From Candidatus Peregrinibacteria bacterium (GTDB taxonomy: Bacteria; Patescibacteriota; Gracilibacteria; UBA1369; LOWO2-01-FULL-3): a DNA stretch of 45,155 nt. Where the stretch lies: assembly GCA_016206505.1 (NCBI GenBank), contig JACQRJ010000001.1, forward strand, positions 1-45,155. Reading direction: 5' to 3'. The notes beneath the pieces are model-generated. The model searched no databases, was not told the origin of the DNA, and saw only the letters and a list, made by a program, of their open reading frames with translations. How positions within the stretch are numbered: position 1 is the stretch's first letter; each line of letters opens with the position of its first letter. This document shows positions 37,801 through 45,155 of this stretch, piece after piece. The position numbers and the translations under genes are program-made.

Positions 37801-38247
37801 CGTGAAGCCGGAGATGCTCATATAAGAGGACTCGAATATGTTAAGCCTCCCGATTCTGATACCAGTCCTCTTTATGTGAAATATAAAGGCGTGATGCAAG
37901 CGTATAAATTTGAGTTTGATGACGCCAAGTCAGGTGGCGCAGTGCGAGGTATTCCGAAAAAAGTGGGAGATTTGGTTTCTGTTGGATATAAGTATCAAAA
38001 ACATCTAAATGATGGCACGGTCAGACAGGTTTCTCTGGCAACTTTTACGATTAACAATAACGGCACTGTTACCGTCAAGTTAAATCCAACTTATAAAGAT
38101 AAATTTGAGGCGAAGGTTGAAAATGGAAAGATTGTTTTGAAAGAAAAAGAGAGAAAAGAAAAAACTGAAGGATGCAAAGCTGACAGCGACTGTCCAGGGG
38201 ATGAAATTTGCGTAGATGGCCGATGCGTAACTGTACCATCTGATTAG
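34810..38247 (+). CDS. Large modular protein with peptidoglycan-binding-like repeat, Pro/Glu/Ala-rich linkers and C-terminal Cys-rich motif
   Basis: VQKLLGVTADGKVGPETMKALSAMLGL (PG_binding_1-like); two PAEPxxPAEP linkers; CKADSDCPGDEICVDGRCV tail. Confidence 0.75.
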   Translation: MGAEKGPEKLSVPYGQKEQAVQKFKEAENEKAKAEGKEQVHANPKADFLNEQALDTETDKITTQIEAAGNALAPKYANKLTAKLKGVIDGEKTKLNSQLAKINKDSEGKLVSLAADSMTKLGAFNEIPDVKLIYELVAAKDAIAGISEMQITSYAKNSGYYKVINPKFETAVGAGKIQAVQKLLGVTADGKVGPETMKALSAMLGLGLKVEFGGKTILADGKTEVDADGNVVEPPKAEEPVPAEPGKPAEPAPAAPAEPQPTEPPKAGESAPTEPAAPTEPDAPGPEEPKETPEQISTAVFDQVQSYIAQLEGNKLYELCEFETVKNGNAIKITIGKNAGAHTVCEIKVDENGAIKFAGNNADIAREGIDAAVKGKIDAYVLDRNFFDENETGDGYLIKFAGEMQLKEYKIEARGQGVKLTHSANPKGNGVLEIIIHKDGGGLIGTATITKDGIKVAVDAESPFPMGVEGSNVVIKAAPVFDVNSENGAADKITVWRSEDGNGAKTEFSFAGREPQSGDYKKMHDATDKETYDLYKFQEGKWWLVATVHTPVMEDHVPVPAPAEPPEKSAPPVPDAPTQPAEEPKPAEPTQPVEPPKAEEPKPAEPTPEASDTAPEMQAVKARIGVLRGDLEAQKVEFTGEKLKAKVIDKLTTKDTPQAIKDALSTKINGSGFDTAMAAMVANLERDLSNADDAADPALAEQMLVDAEGALQGLNVDHYVESREVSVFVERLAGPIKAADELMAKIDTQVDEYDETTGNSVPKALVKSLGAKNALIAAMVNFITGDEAQFDLAFHEAAIIKAKEEDMNLTEDAAADLEKASRVEKWHEKSNKIDGAVLYSRKGSNYKAGDYKLVPDNMSGTGDRYGLWKYDDGAREEDGVVLRYEQPGWKFVAHCSKMVLDDKAAKNEQLEKTHEDVNGAVSSAYENLKKTSNVYGDFKVTNQGLDGGVDFTHEHPVEHASTAVCHFQVDEETGKIFYTPLKGKKQEISLAAIPAKMREAGDAHIRGLEYVKPPDSDTSPLYVKYKGVMQAYKFEFDDAKSGGAVRGIPKKVGDLVSVGYKYQKHLNDGTVRQVSLATFTINNNGTVTVKLNPTYKDKFEAKVENGKIVLKEKERKEKTEGCKADSDCPGDEICVDGRCVTVPSD
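36550..36631 (+). repeat. 31-bp direct repeat GCGGAGGAGCCAAAGCCGGCTGAGCCAACGC, two copies with 51-bp period
   Basis: 36550-36580 and 36601-36631 exact, encodes AEEPKPAEPT. Confidence 0.9.
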
Positions 38248-38276
38248 GGACATGCTGAAGAGCGGCAAGCTGCAGG

Positions 38277-38300
38277 GAAATTTTGCTGGTGCAAAATTTC
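38277..38300. repeat. Perfect hairpin GAAATTTTGC-TGGT-GCAAAATTTC (dispersed hairpin family, copy 3)
   Basis: 10-bp stem, 4-nt loop, GGGAAA...TTTCTTC flanks like copies at 1476 and 12119. Confidence 0.75.
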
Positions 38301-38318
38301 TTCAATAGGAATTTGCTG

Positions 38319-38369
38319 AACTTTCTACTCAAAATGCTGCACATTCGTTGGCATTTTGCTTGAAAGTTC
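38319..38369. repeat. Long imperfect inverted repeat AACTTTC-CAAAATGC...GCATTTTG-GAAAGTT
   Basis: 7 bp + 8 bp stem with an internal loop between them. Confidence 0.7.
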
Positions 38370-38438
38370 TCCTGCGCCTTTGGGCACGCTAAATTCGCGC
38401 GCCGCTTCGGCTTCGGACCTAAAAATCTCGCTATTCTG

Positions 38439-38513
38439 TGGTGTCCCCGGCGGGAATTGAACCTGCATTTAAGGTTTAGGAAACCTCCGTTCTATCCATT
38501 GAACTACAGGGAC
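38439..38513 (-). tRNA. tRNA-Arg (anticodon CCU)
   Basis: Minus strand GTCCCTGTAGTTCAATGGATAGAACGGAGGTTTCCTAAACCTTAAATGCAGGTTCAATTCCCGCCGGGGACACCA folds as cloverleaf, loop TTCCTAA, encoded CCA. Confidence 0.92.
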
Positions 38514-38644
38514 GTAGTTTGGGATGATTTTAGACTTATTGATTTGCAAATTCCAGAGCTTTTTGTATTGGAAATGAATCAAAAACGGCTTTACTACTGA
38601 GAAATATATCTGTATATTGATAGTAGAATTTAACTATAAATAAT

Positions 38645-38908
38645 ATGTTCTCCGCTGGTGTTCTTGCAAAGGAAAAAATCATTTCTCTTTCCCAATTACA
38701 AAAAAATCCGGCAAAAGCTTTGGATGGCAAAATTGTGCGCATAACAAAAAATGGCCAGGAAATTGGTATTTACATGAGTAAAGAAGAATTTGAAGATTTT
38801 CTTGAGGAAAGTATGGCATTAAAAAGTTCATTTAAGGATGAATTAGCCGATGCTCTAAAGAAAGCCAAAGTAAGCAAAAATCACAAAAAGCTTGAAGATA
38901 TTTTGTAA
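38645..38908 (+). CDS. Phd/YefM-like type II antitoxin
   Basis: IISLSQLQKNPAKALDGKIVRITKNGQEIGIYMSKEEFEDFLE; adjacent toxin. Confidence 0.7.
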   Translation: MFSAGVLAKEKIISLSQLQKNPAKALDGKIVRITKNGQEIGIYMSKEEFEDFLEESMALKSSFKDELADALKKAKVSKNHKKLEDIL

Positions 38909-38919
38909 ATTTTCCGTTT

Positions 38920-39177
38920 ATGTTCAGTTTTGCAGTTACTGATGATTTTATTAAGAGTTTAAATAAGCTTGATAAGTCCGTTGCGACTGATGTTAAGGCA
39001 AAATTGGAAAAACTTGCGGCTTACGAAAACCCTCTGATTTTTGCCAAAAAACTGCAGGGATATAAAGATCTGTTTCGTTTCAGACAGGGGGACTACAGAA
39101 TTGTTTTTCAATTACAGTGTAAGGAAATCCTCCTGCTGCTGGTAAAGCACAGAAAGGATGTTTATGAAGGCTTATAG
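38920..39177 (+). CDS. RelE/ParE family toxin
   Basis: FAVTDDFIKSLNKLDKSVATDVKAKLEKLA...LFRFRQGDYRIVFQLQCKEILLLLVKHRKDVYEGL. Confidence 0.88.
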   Translation: MFSFAVTDDFIKSLNKLDKSVATDVKAKLEKLAAYENPLIFAKKLQGYKDLFRFRQGDYRIVFQLQCKEILLLLVKHRKDVYEGL

Positions 39178-39184
39178 ATTTTGT

Positions 39185-39784
39185 TTAAACTTTTTCTAAA
39201 AGGAAATAAGTACGTTTATCGACCGGCAGGTCTGTTGCCGATTTCAGAGTGATTTTTTGCTCGGTTTTGATATCCGGCGCACCCAGCTCTTTCAACAATC
39301 CAAAAAAGCCACCTTCGCCCATAGGAATCAGCGCTTTAGGTTCGATAGCTTCAATAACTTCCAGCGATTTTTTCGCGCTTAGATTACCGTTTGTGCCGGC
39401 ATCAATGAATAAAACATCCACATCCCCTATTTTATTGACCATTTCGCTGGTCAGCACATGTCCGAGTCCGCCAAGATGGCAGAATTTGATGCTGTCAATT
39501 TTGAAATAAAAAATTATTGTCTCCTCGCCTTTTTCACCCTTTTCTTCACTGGATTTTCCGCTTGTCCAGGCCTGAAATCCTGCAATTGCCACTTCTTTGA
39601 TTTCGTATTCTCCGGGCCAATCTATGATCCTTGAAACACCTTTGACATCTTTTGTTTCGCTTCCTGAACTGTTTAAAACGATGTCTGCTGATAAATTTTC
39701 CGCATCGGGCTGCGGATTTATAATGAGAGAAGCTTTTTTGCCTTTGAATTTAAAGCATTGGTTGCCGTGCCAGGTGATTTCCAT
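39185..39784 (-). CDS. MBL-fold metallo-hydrolase
   Basis: [24 protein letters not shown]..., [28 protein letters not shown]. Confidence 0.75.
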   Translation of the reverse strand: MEITWHGNQCFKFKGKKASLIINPQPDAENLSADIVLNSSGSETKDVKGVSRIIDWPGEYEIKEVAIAGFQAWTSGKSSEEKGEKGEETIIFYFKIDSIKFCHLGGLGHVLTSEMVNKIGDVDVLFIDAGTNGNLSAKKSLEVIEAIEPKALIPMGEGGFFGLLKELGAPDIKTEQKITLKSATDLPVDKRTYFLLEKV

Positions 39785-39884
39785 AGTAATTTCGTTAATT
39801 TGCGGGCTTGAGGATACTGGAAACGGGTTGCTTAATCAAGCCGCTGTAGTTAATCTATGCGTTGTTAAATTTAACACTTTCAAA

Positions 39885-41195
39885 ATGGCAAAAATCATAT
39901 CTGTGCATGCGCGGGAAGTCCTGGATTCCAGGGGAAATCCCACTGTGGAAGTTGAAGTGACAACTGAAAAAGCTGTCGGGCGGGCGATTGTACCCAGCGG
40001 AGCTTCTACGGGTGTTCATGAAGCGGTGGAACTTCGTGATGGAGACAAGGCCAGATATGGCGGCAAAGGCGTTCTGAAAGCTGTAAAAAATGTTGATGAA
40101 ATTTTGGGAAAAGCGGTGATTGGCATGGATAGTGACGACCAGGAAGTTTTGGACCGCAAAATGATTGAACTTGACGGTACTGAAAATAAAGGAAATCTCG
40201 GAGCGAATGCGATTTTGGGCGTGTCGATGGCGGCAGCAAGAGCGAGTGCAAATGGGCGCGGTGAGGATTTGTATGAGTATCTGAATCCGCGGGCGAGTTT
40301 ACTGCCGCTGCCGATGATGAATATAATCAACGGAGGAGCGCATGCGGATAACGGTTTGAATATTCAGGAATTTATGATTTTGCCAGTGGGCGGGAAAAAT
40401 TTTGTCGAAGCTTTGAGAATGGGCGCGGAAATTTTCCATGTTCTAAAAAAATTGCTGAAGGAAAAAGGTTTCAATACGGGAGTGGGCGATGAAGGCGGTT
40501 TTGCGCCGAATTTAAGCGGCAATGAAGAAGCTTTGGAATTTGTGGTAAAGGCGATTGAAACTGCAGGATATAAGCCCTGGAATGACGTGATGATCGGTCT
40601 GGACAGCGCTGCGAGCGAGTTTTATGATGGGAAAAATGCCGTTTATAATATGAAAATTGATGGCAAACCTGAGCAGTTGAAAAGCGGTGATCTGACTTCA
40701 TATTATGATGTTCTGCTGCGTAAATTTCCGATTATTTCCATCGAAGATCCTTTTGCCGAAGATGATTTTGAGGGTTTTGTAAAAATGATGAAAAGTGTAG
40801 AAGGCAAAATTCAAATTGTCGGTGACGATTTATTGGTAACAAATGTAAAACGGCTTCAAAAAGCGATAGATGAGCAAGCATGCAATAGTATTTTGATTAA
40901 AGTAAATCAGATCGGGACATTATCCGAAACTTTTGCCGCAATTGAAATGGCCAAAAAAGCAAAGTGGACAACAGTGATTTCTCATCGCAGCGGCGAAACT
41001 GAAGATACAACAATAGCGGACATCGCAGTAGCAATGGAAACGGGACAGATAAAAACCGGCTCACTTTCGCGTACAGATCGCATTTGCAAATACAATCAAT
41101 TACTGCGTATTGAGGAAAAACTTGGCGATAAAGCTCGTTTCGCCGGAGGAAAAGCATTTTATAACCTGGAAGCATCCTATGCTGACCGAAATTAA
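39885..41195 (+). CDS. eno: Enolase
   Basis: [54 protein letters not shown]. Confidence 0.97.
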   Translation: MAKIISVHAREVLDSRGNPTVEVEVTTEKAVGRAIVPSGASTGVHEAVELRDGDKARYGGKGVLKAVKNVDEILGKAVIGMDSDDQEVLDRKMIELDGTENKGNLGANAILGVSMAAARASANGRGEDLYEYLNPRASLLPLPMMNIINGGAHADNGLNIQEFMILPVGGKNFVEALRMGAEIFHVLKKLLKEKGFNTGVGDEGGFAPNLSGNEEALEFVVKAIETAGYKPWNDVMIGLDSAASEFYDGKNAVYNMKIDGKPEQLKSGDLTSYYDVLLRKFPIISIEDPFAEDDFEGFVKMMKSVEGKIQIVGDDLLVTNVKRLQKAIDEQACNSILIKVNQIGTLSETFAAIEMAKKAKWTTVISHRSGETEDTTIADIAVAMETGQIKTGSLSRTDRICKYNQLLRIEEKLGDKARFAGGKAFYNLEASYADRN

Positions 41196-42030
41196 AAGCA
41201 GCGCGGTGAAAAAGCTTATGCCAAAACGCCGCATAGATTCTCACAAAGGTCAAAACGGACGGGTTTTGATTGTGGGAGGAAGTAAAGACTATTATGGCGC
41301 GCCGGTTTTAGCGGCTTTGGGAGCGCTTTATTCCGGCTGTGATCTGGTTTATCTGTTTGTGCCGGAATGTAATTTTGATTGTACGCGCAGCATTTCTCCC
41401 GATTTTGTAGTGCGCAGTTACAAGGGCGATTATTTGAATATGGAAGGGGCGGATGAAGTGATTGCGTTTGGGAAAAATAAAGCTTCGAGCGTGCTTTTGG
41501 GTCCGGGTTTGACCGATAGAACTTCCGTACTTGAGGCAGTCGAAAAAATTGTTAAAAATTTGCATGTGCCGACAATTCTGGATGCCGATGCTATAGAGGT
41601 TTTGAAAAAAATCGACAAATTCCCATTACAGCAAAAAATCGCAATCACTCCGCATATGAACGAGTTTCGCAATCTCGTGGATCGCGATGTTGCGGTTGAT
41701 GAAAATGATCCTAAATCCGTAATTTTGCTGCGCTCGATCGCGATGGATCTGCATGTAAATATTTTACTGAAAGGCCACAAAGATTATGTAGTTTCCGATG
41801 AAGGCCATGTGGAGGTCAATAAAACCGGAAATCCGGGAATGACTGTCGGTGGCAGTGGTGATGTATTGGCAGGCTGTCTGGCATCTTTTGCGGCTCAGGG
41901 AGTGGATTTGTTTGATGCGGCAAAGATTGCGGCATATTCTGTAGGAAGGGCGGGAGATCTGCTTTTCAAGGAGAAGGGTTACGGTTTTTTGGCAAGCGAA
42001 ATTGCGATGAAAATTCCTTATGCAATTTGA
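41179..42030 (+). CDS. NAD(P)H-hydrate dehydratase (ADP/ATP-dependent, NnrD-like)
   Basis: [62 protein letters not shown]. Confidence 0.85.
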   Translation: MLTEIKSSAVKKLMPKRRIDSHKGQNGRVLIVGGSKDYYGAPVLAALGALYSGCDLVYLFVPECNFDCTRSISPDFVVRSYKGDYLNMEGADEVIAFGKNKASSVLLGPGLTDRTSVLEAVEKIVKNLHVPTILDADAIEVLKKIDKFPLQQKIAITPHMNEFRNLVDRDVAVDENDPKSVILLRSIAMDLHVNILLKGHKDYVVSDEGHVEVNKTGNPGMTVGGSGDVLAGCLASFAAQGVDLFDAAKIAAYSVGRAGDLLFKEKGYGFLASEIAMKIPYAI

Positions 42031-42757
42031 GATTTTTAAAAAGTACGATTTTGCGATGCGGCACGCATTTTCCGACAGGACTGGCGGAGTTAGCAGCGGT
42101 CCTTATTCGAGTTTAAACTTAGGTTTTGAGATAGGTGATAGCGAAGAAAATGTTAAAGAAAATTATCGGCGATTTTTAAAACCGACCGGAATTTCTTTGA
42201 ATCGGTTATGTACTTCCAAACAGGTTCATGGAGACAAAATTTTTGTTGTTCGCGGGGATTTTGATTTTGAAGAAACTTTATCTGGATATGATGCTTTGAT
42301 TACCGCTGAAAAAGATTTTCCCCTGTTGGTGCGCTTTGCCGATTGCCAGGGAGTTTTGATGTTTGATCCGGTGAAGCATGTTATCGCCGCTGTACATTGC
42401 GGCTGGAGAGGCAATGTTTTGGACATTCTCGGAAAAACGGTTTTGGAAATGGAGATTGATTTTGATTGCAATCATGCAGATTTACTTGTCGGCATTTCCC
42501 CTTCACTTGGCCCATGTTGCGCAAAATTTACCGATCCGCTGAGTGAGTTGCCGGAATTTATGCAGCAATATGTCGATGGCAAAAGCTGCGTTGATCTATG
42601 GCAATGCAGTCTGGATCAATTGAAAAATGCAGGCGTTTTGGAAAAAAATATCGAAATTGTCAAAATCTGTACCTGCTGCAACAAAGATCGATTTTTCTCT
42701 CACAGAAGGGACAAAGGCGTGACCGGACGCATGGCGGCGGTGATTGAGTTGCTGTAA
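42020..42757 (+). CDS. pgeF: Laccase-domain / peptidoglycan editing factor PgeF-like protein
   Basis: TGGVSSGPYSSLNLG, ADCQGVLMFDP, AAVHCGWRG, GPCCAKF. Confidence 0.88.
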   Translation: MQFEIFKKYDFAMRHAFSDRTGGVSSGPYSSLNLGFEIGDSEENVKENYRRFLKPTGISLNRLCTSKQVHGDKIFVVRGDFDFEETLSGYDALITAEKDFPLLVRFADCQGVLMFDPVKHVIAAVHCGWRGNVLDILGKTVLEMEIDFDCNHADLLVGISPSLGPCCAKFTDPLSELPEFMQQYVDGKSCVDLWQCSLDQLKNAGVLEKNIEIVKICTCCNKDRFFSHRRDKGVTGRMAAVIELL

Positions 42758-42762
42758 TATGA

Positions 42763-43014
42763 TTATTTGGCAATGGATTTTTCAAGAGTATCACCGGTGA
42801 TACTTTTTTGTTCCTGTTTTTTCACTATTTCAATTAAGTTGCAAGTTATTCTCACAAAAAGCCGTATCCAGTAAATTATAAGCCACCAAAACAAAATTGC
42901 CAGTAATGTATTGCCTGCAATATCATGCTCAAAGCCCAATTCAGTGAAAAACTGAACTGGAATTTCCAATAAAATCATTAACATCAACAAAATATATGCA
43001 TCTATGATATTCAT
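42763..43014 (-). CDS. Small membrane protein ending in KSITGDTLEKSIAK
   Basis: Two hydrophobic segments; C-terminal tail is the palindromic-repeat peptide. Confidence 0.55.
   Translation of the reverse strand: MNIIDAYILLMLMILLEIPVQFFTELGFEHDIAGNTLLAILFWWLIIYWIRLFVRITCNLIEIVKKQEQKSITGDTLEKSIAK
42791..42800. repeat. TCACCGGTGA palindromic element (AGTATCACCGGTGATACTTTTTT)
   Basis: 14+ bp palindrome followed by T-tract on + strand, downstream of pgeF. Confidence 0.85.
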
Positions 43015-43114
43015 AAACGACAGTTGAATTTTGAAAATATGGTTTTCATAGCAATTATCACAATATCAAAGCATTGGTCATTCCAACAAGAAAATATCGA
43101 ATGCGCAAAATTCT

Positions 43115-44110
43115 TCAGTGCTGCAGTGCCCTGCTTCTGCATTTGCGATACAGAAGATCAGCTTTTGCGAGGATGGGATTTATATTTCCATTTTTGCCGC
43201 TATTTGGCGAATCCAAAATTGTTCCGACATTCAGCCGCCACTTCTCCTGCGGCTCTTTTTCATTGGAGATCAGGCCATTGTGGGCAAATTCGTGATGAAT
43301 TTTGCAAAATGGGACGATAGAATCATGACTTTTGCTTTCGCTATAGCGGTCAATGTGATGGATCACCTGATACGGATTGTTGCAATTCGGATATGAACAT
43401 TTGCCGTTTGTTTCGGCTATGACCTGGCGTTTTCGTGCGACTTTTATATGGCGCGGCTCATTTGGCGGCGAATTATTTGCAAAAGTATCACCGGTGACGT
43501 TTTCTTGCATTTTCACAGGCACTTTTTTCTGCGCAAATTCCTTCTCCACCTTTTCTTTCAGCATCGCCTTCAAAAACTCCTTGTCGCTCATGTTTTTGCC
43601 CAATTTTTCCTTCAATTTCATGAACAGAAAAGTAGCTTCTTCATCGAGTTCGATTTTTGCCCTGCGGGCGACGGCTTTGCAAAACGGTTGCGCCGCCAAC
43701 TCCAACTGCTCACCGCTCAGCAAAACACCCATTTCCCCCGCCCTCACTTCCTTCGACAAAGTCTGCACCGCGCCCTTGCTCATATTTGAAATAGTATCGG
43801 CAAAAAACTGATCGGTTTCGGGAGTCACAACTTTCGCCAACATCGCGACCTTGTGCACGCCGATTTCCCGAATCGCCGCTTTCAAACAAGGCTTATCATG
43901 CAGATTTTCCTCCAGTCTCAGCCTTTTTATCACTGTTGTTTTGGCGATGTCACCGAATTTTCCCGCGTATTCCACAATCGAACCGGCATATTTTTGATAA
44001 ATTCCGCTGCGATATATTTCCGGCAAAATCAAAAGCATTTCATTTTTCAATTTATGACGATATGAACCCAGTCTGACAAATTCCCGATGCAATTTTTCCG
44101 CTTCAATCAT
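43115..44110 (-). CDS. HNH endonuclease-domain protein
   Basis: CSYPNCNNPYQVIHHIDRYSESKSHDSIVPFCKIHHEFAHNGLI. Confidence 0.85.
   Translation of the reverse strand: MIEAEKLHREFVRLGSYRHKLKNEMLLILPEIYRSGIYQKYAGSIVEYAGKFGDIAKTTVIKRLRLEENLHDKPCLKAAIREIGVHKVAMLAKVVTPETDQFFADTISNMSKGAVQTLSKEVRAGEMGVLLSGEQLELAAQPFCKAVARRAKIELDEEATFLFMKLKEKLGKNMSDKEFLKAMLKEKVEKEFAQKKVPVKMQENVTGDTFANNSPPNEPRHIKVARKRQVIAETNGKCSYPNCNNPYQVIHHIDRYSESKSHDSIVPFCKIHHEFAHNGLISNEKEPQEKWRLNVGTILDSPNSGKNGNINPILAKADLLYRKCRSRALQH
43488..43497. repeat. TCACCGGTGA palindromic element in the HNH gene linker (encodes QENVTGDTFANN)
   Basis: GAAAACGTCACCGGTGATACTTTTGC on minus strand. Confidence 0.85.
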
Positions 44111-44501
44111 GGCATGTTTTGTTAAGGGATTTTCCGTGTTTTTATTCTGACAAATCCACGCTCGAAAACAAGCAAAAAACGGCTCGCAAATGCTATTTCA
44201 ACACATTTTTATTTGAAAATTTAGTACGCCCAATGCAAGCCTTCAAAAAGCCGCAAAATCGAGTTCGCATTTCGTGCCAAAAACTCGTCAAGTCGAAGTT
44301 TCGGGGAAGGGGGATGATGTATGAGGCGGCGAAAATTGCTGTAAAAATAGTATTTCCGGAACAGATCTGAGGCGGGTTGGAAGGCGAATGATGGATGGTG
44401 TGGTAGGAAGTTTGGCTGCAAAAGTCCTAGAAATCCGCTGGAAGCTTGATAACATCTTGGTGTTTTTGTTCGGTACAAGTTTGGCACTCTTGTAAAAAGT
44501 T

Positions 44502-44511
44502 TCACCGGTGA
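44502..44511. repeat. TCACCGGTGA palindromic element 3' of a glycosyltransferase gene
   Basis: Minus strand AAAAGTGTCACCGGTGAAACTTTTTACAAGAGTGCCAAA; would encode KSVTGETFYKSAK. Confidence 0.85.
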
Positions 44512-44541
44512 CACTTTTGCGTTTAGGCAGCAGTTTGCGGC

Positions 44542-45155
44542 TCAGGGCGCATACGAAGATTTTGACCGGAACCATTTTCCCATTTCACGCGCATTGATTC
44601 GCTTGTTTTTCATGATGATTTTGCGCTTTTTGAGGATTTGTGGCAGTTGTTTGAAATAAGCAAAATATGCTTTGAATAAATATGGCTCGTGCAAAAGCAC
44701 ATAAAAAGGCCGGAAGATTTTTTTGAGCATTATCGGGAAAAAATCGATCAAAAATCCGGCGGGAAGCTCGTTTTTGCGTTCCATCAGAAGCTGATTTTTG
44801 AAAGAATAATGTTTCTGAAAACGGCTTAGATTTTTGCGATTTTTGAAAATTTCGCCAATCGTGAAGCGTTTATAAATGCCGGTACCGCGCCCGTGATAGG
44901 CGATGGCCTTGGGATAATAGAGAGATTTCCAGCCGTAAAGTAAAAAGCGCCAGGAAATATCCACATCCTCCTTGTACATAAAAAAATCATCATCCAGATA
45001 TTCGCCCATTATTTTCACATCTTCCAAAGCTTCTTTGCGATAAAGCGGGCAAGCCCCGGAAATGCCGAAAATAAAGCGTTCTTTTTCAAACTGGCCACAA
45101 TCCCTCATTCCCTGCCCGTCGTCGGCGATACGGCGGTTTTTGTAAGCTGCGAGAC
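44542..45155 (-). CDS. Family 2-like glycosyltransferase, partial (5' end outside window)
   Basis: LAAYKNRRIADDGQGMRDCGQFEKERFIFGISGACPLYRKEALEDVKIMGEYLDDDFFMYKEDVDISWRFLLYGWKSLYYPKAIAYHGRG. Confidence 0.88.
   Translation of the reverse strand, partial: LAAYKNRRIADDGQGMRDCGQFEKERFIFGISGACPLYRKEALEDVKIMGEYLDDDFFMYKEDVDISWRFLLYGWKSLYYPKAIAYHGRGTGIYKRFTIGEIFKNRKNLSRFQKHYSFKNQLLMERKNELPAGFLIDFFPIMLKKIFRPFYVLLHEPYLFKAYFAYFKQLPQILKKRKIIMKNKRINAREMGKWFRSKSSYAP

Noticed and set aside
44119-44514. Short ORFs between the HNH and glycosyltransferase genes
   Set aside because: Overlapping small frames on both strands with no recognisable motifs; treated as noncoding apart from the palindromic repeat.
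1-45155. CRISPR array
   Set aside because: No regularly spaced direct repeats of CRISPR size and no cas genes were seen.
1-45155. UGA recoding (code 25) as in Gracilibacteria
   Set aside because: Several genes end at TGA in the expected place (e.g. the RelE toxin before dinB), and conserved proteins read correctly with the standard stop set.
1-45155. Absence of GCGGCCGC as evidence of NotI-type restriction
   Set aside because: I did not notice the site, but an 8-mer of this composition is expected less than once in 45 kb of AT-rich DNA, so absence is uninformative.

Overview
The 45 kb window is an AT-rich, gene-dense bacterial fragment. It looks like a Candidate Phyla Radiation/Patescibacteria genome: short AlaRS, DUF4012/DUF3352 proteins, large Cys-rich paralogs, standard stop codons. 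The lineage call is inference only. Housekeeping content includes lspA, ftsW/murG, LemA, a CDP-alcohol phosphatidyltransferase, lexA, dinB, mutS/mutL, alaS, miaB, eno, a NAD(P)HX dehydratase, a pgeF-like gene and tRNA-Arg(CCU). Accessory content includes a NotI-family restriction enzyme with a D12-class methyltransferase, two type II toxin-antitoxin pairs, an HNH protein, and a family of Cys-rich zinc-ribbon/solenoid-like paralogs with one decayed copy. The most interesting signals are: (1) a dispersed palindrome, TCACCGGTGA, read in frame as (V/I)TG(D/E)T(F/L) in several unrelated ORFs; (2) a second hairpin family, GGAAAYYKTGC-loop-GCAMRRTTTCT, whose stem bases covary between copies, with both families inside one extra loop of DinB; (3) a GC-rich, NNY-codon-patterned 3' end of a hypothetical gene that resembles a diversity-generating retroelement variable region; (4) the Cys-rich paralog cluster; (5) a lexA promoter with two unusual GGTGAG-N6-CTYACC operators. 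All calls come from reading the sequence; no database search was run.
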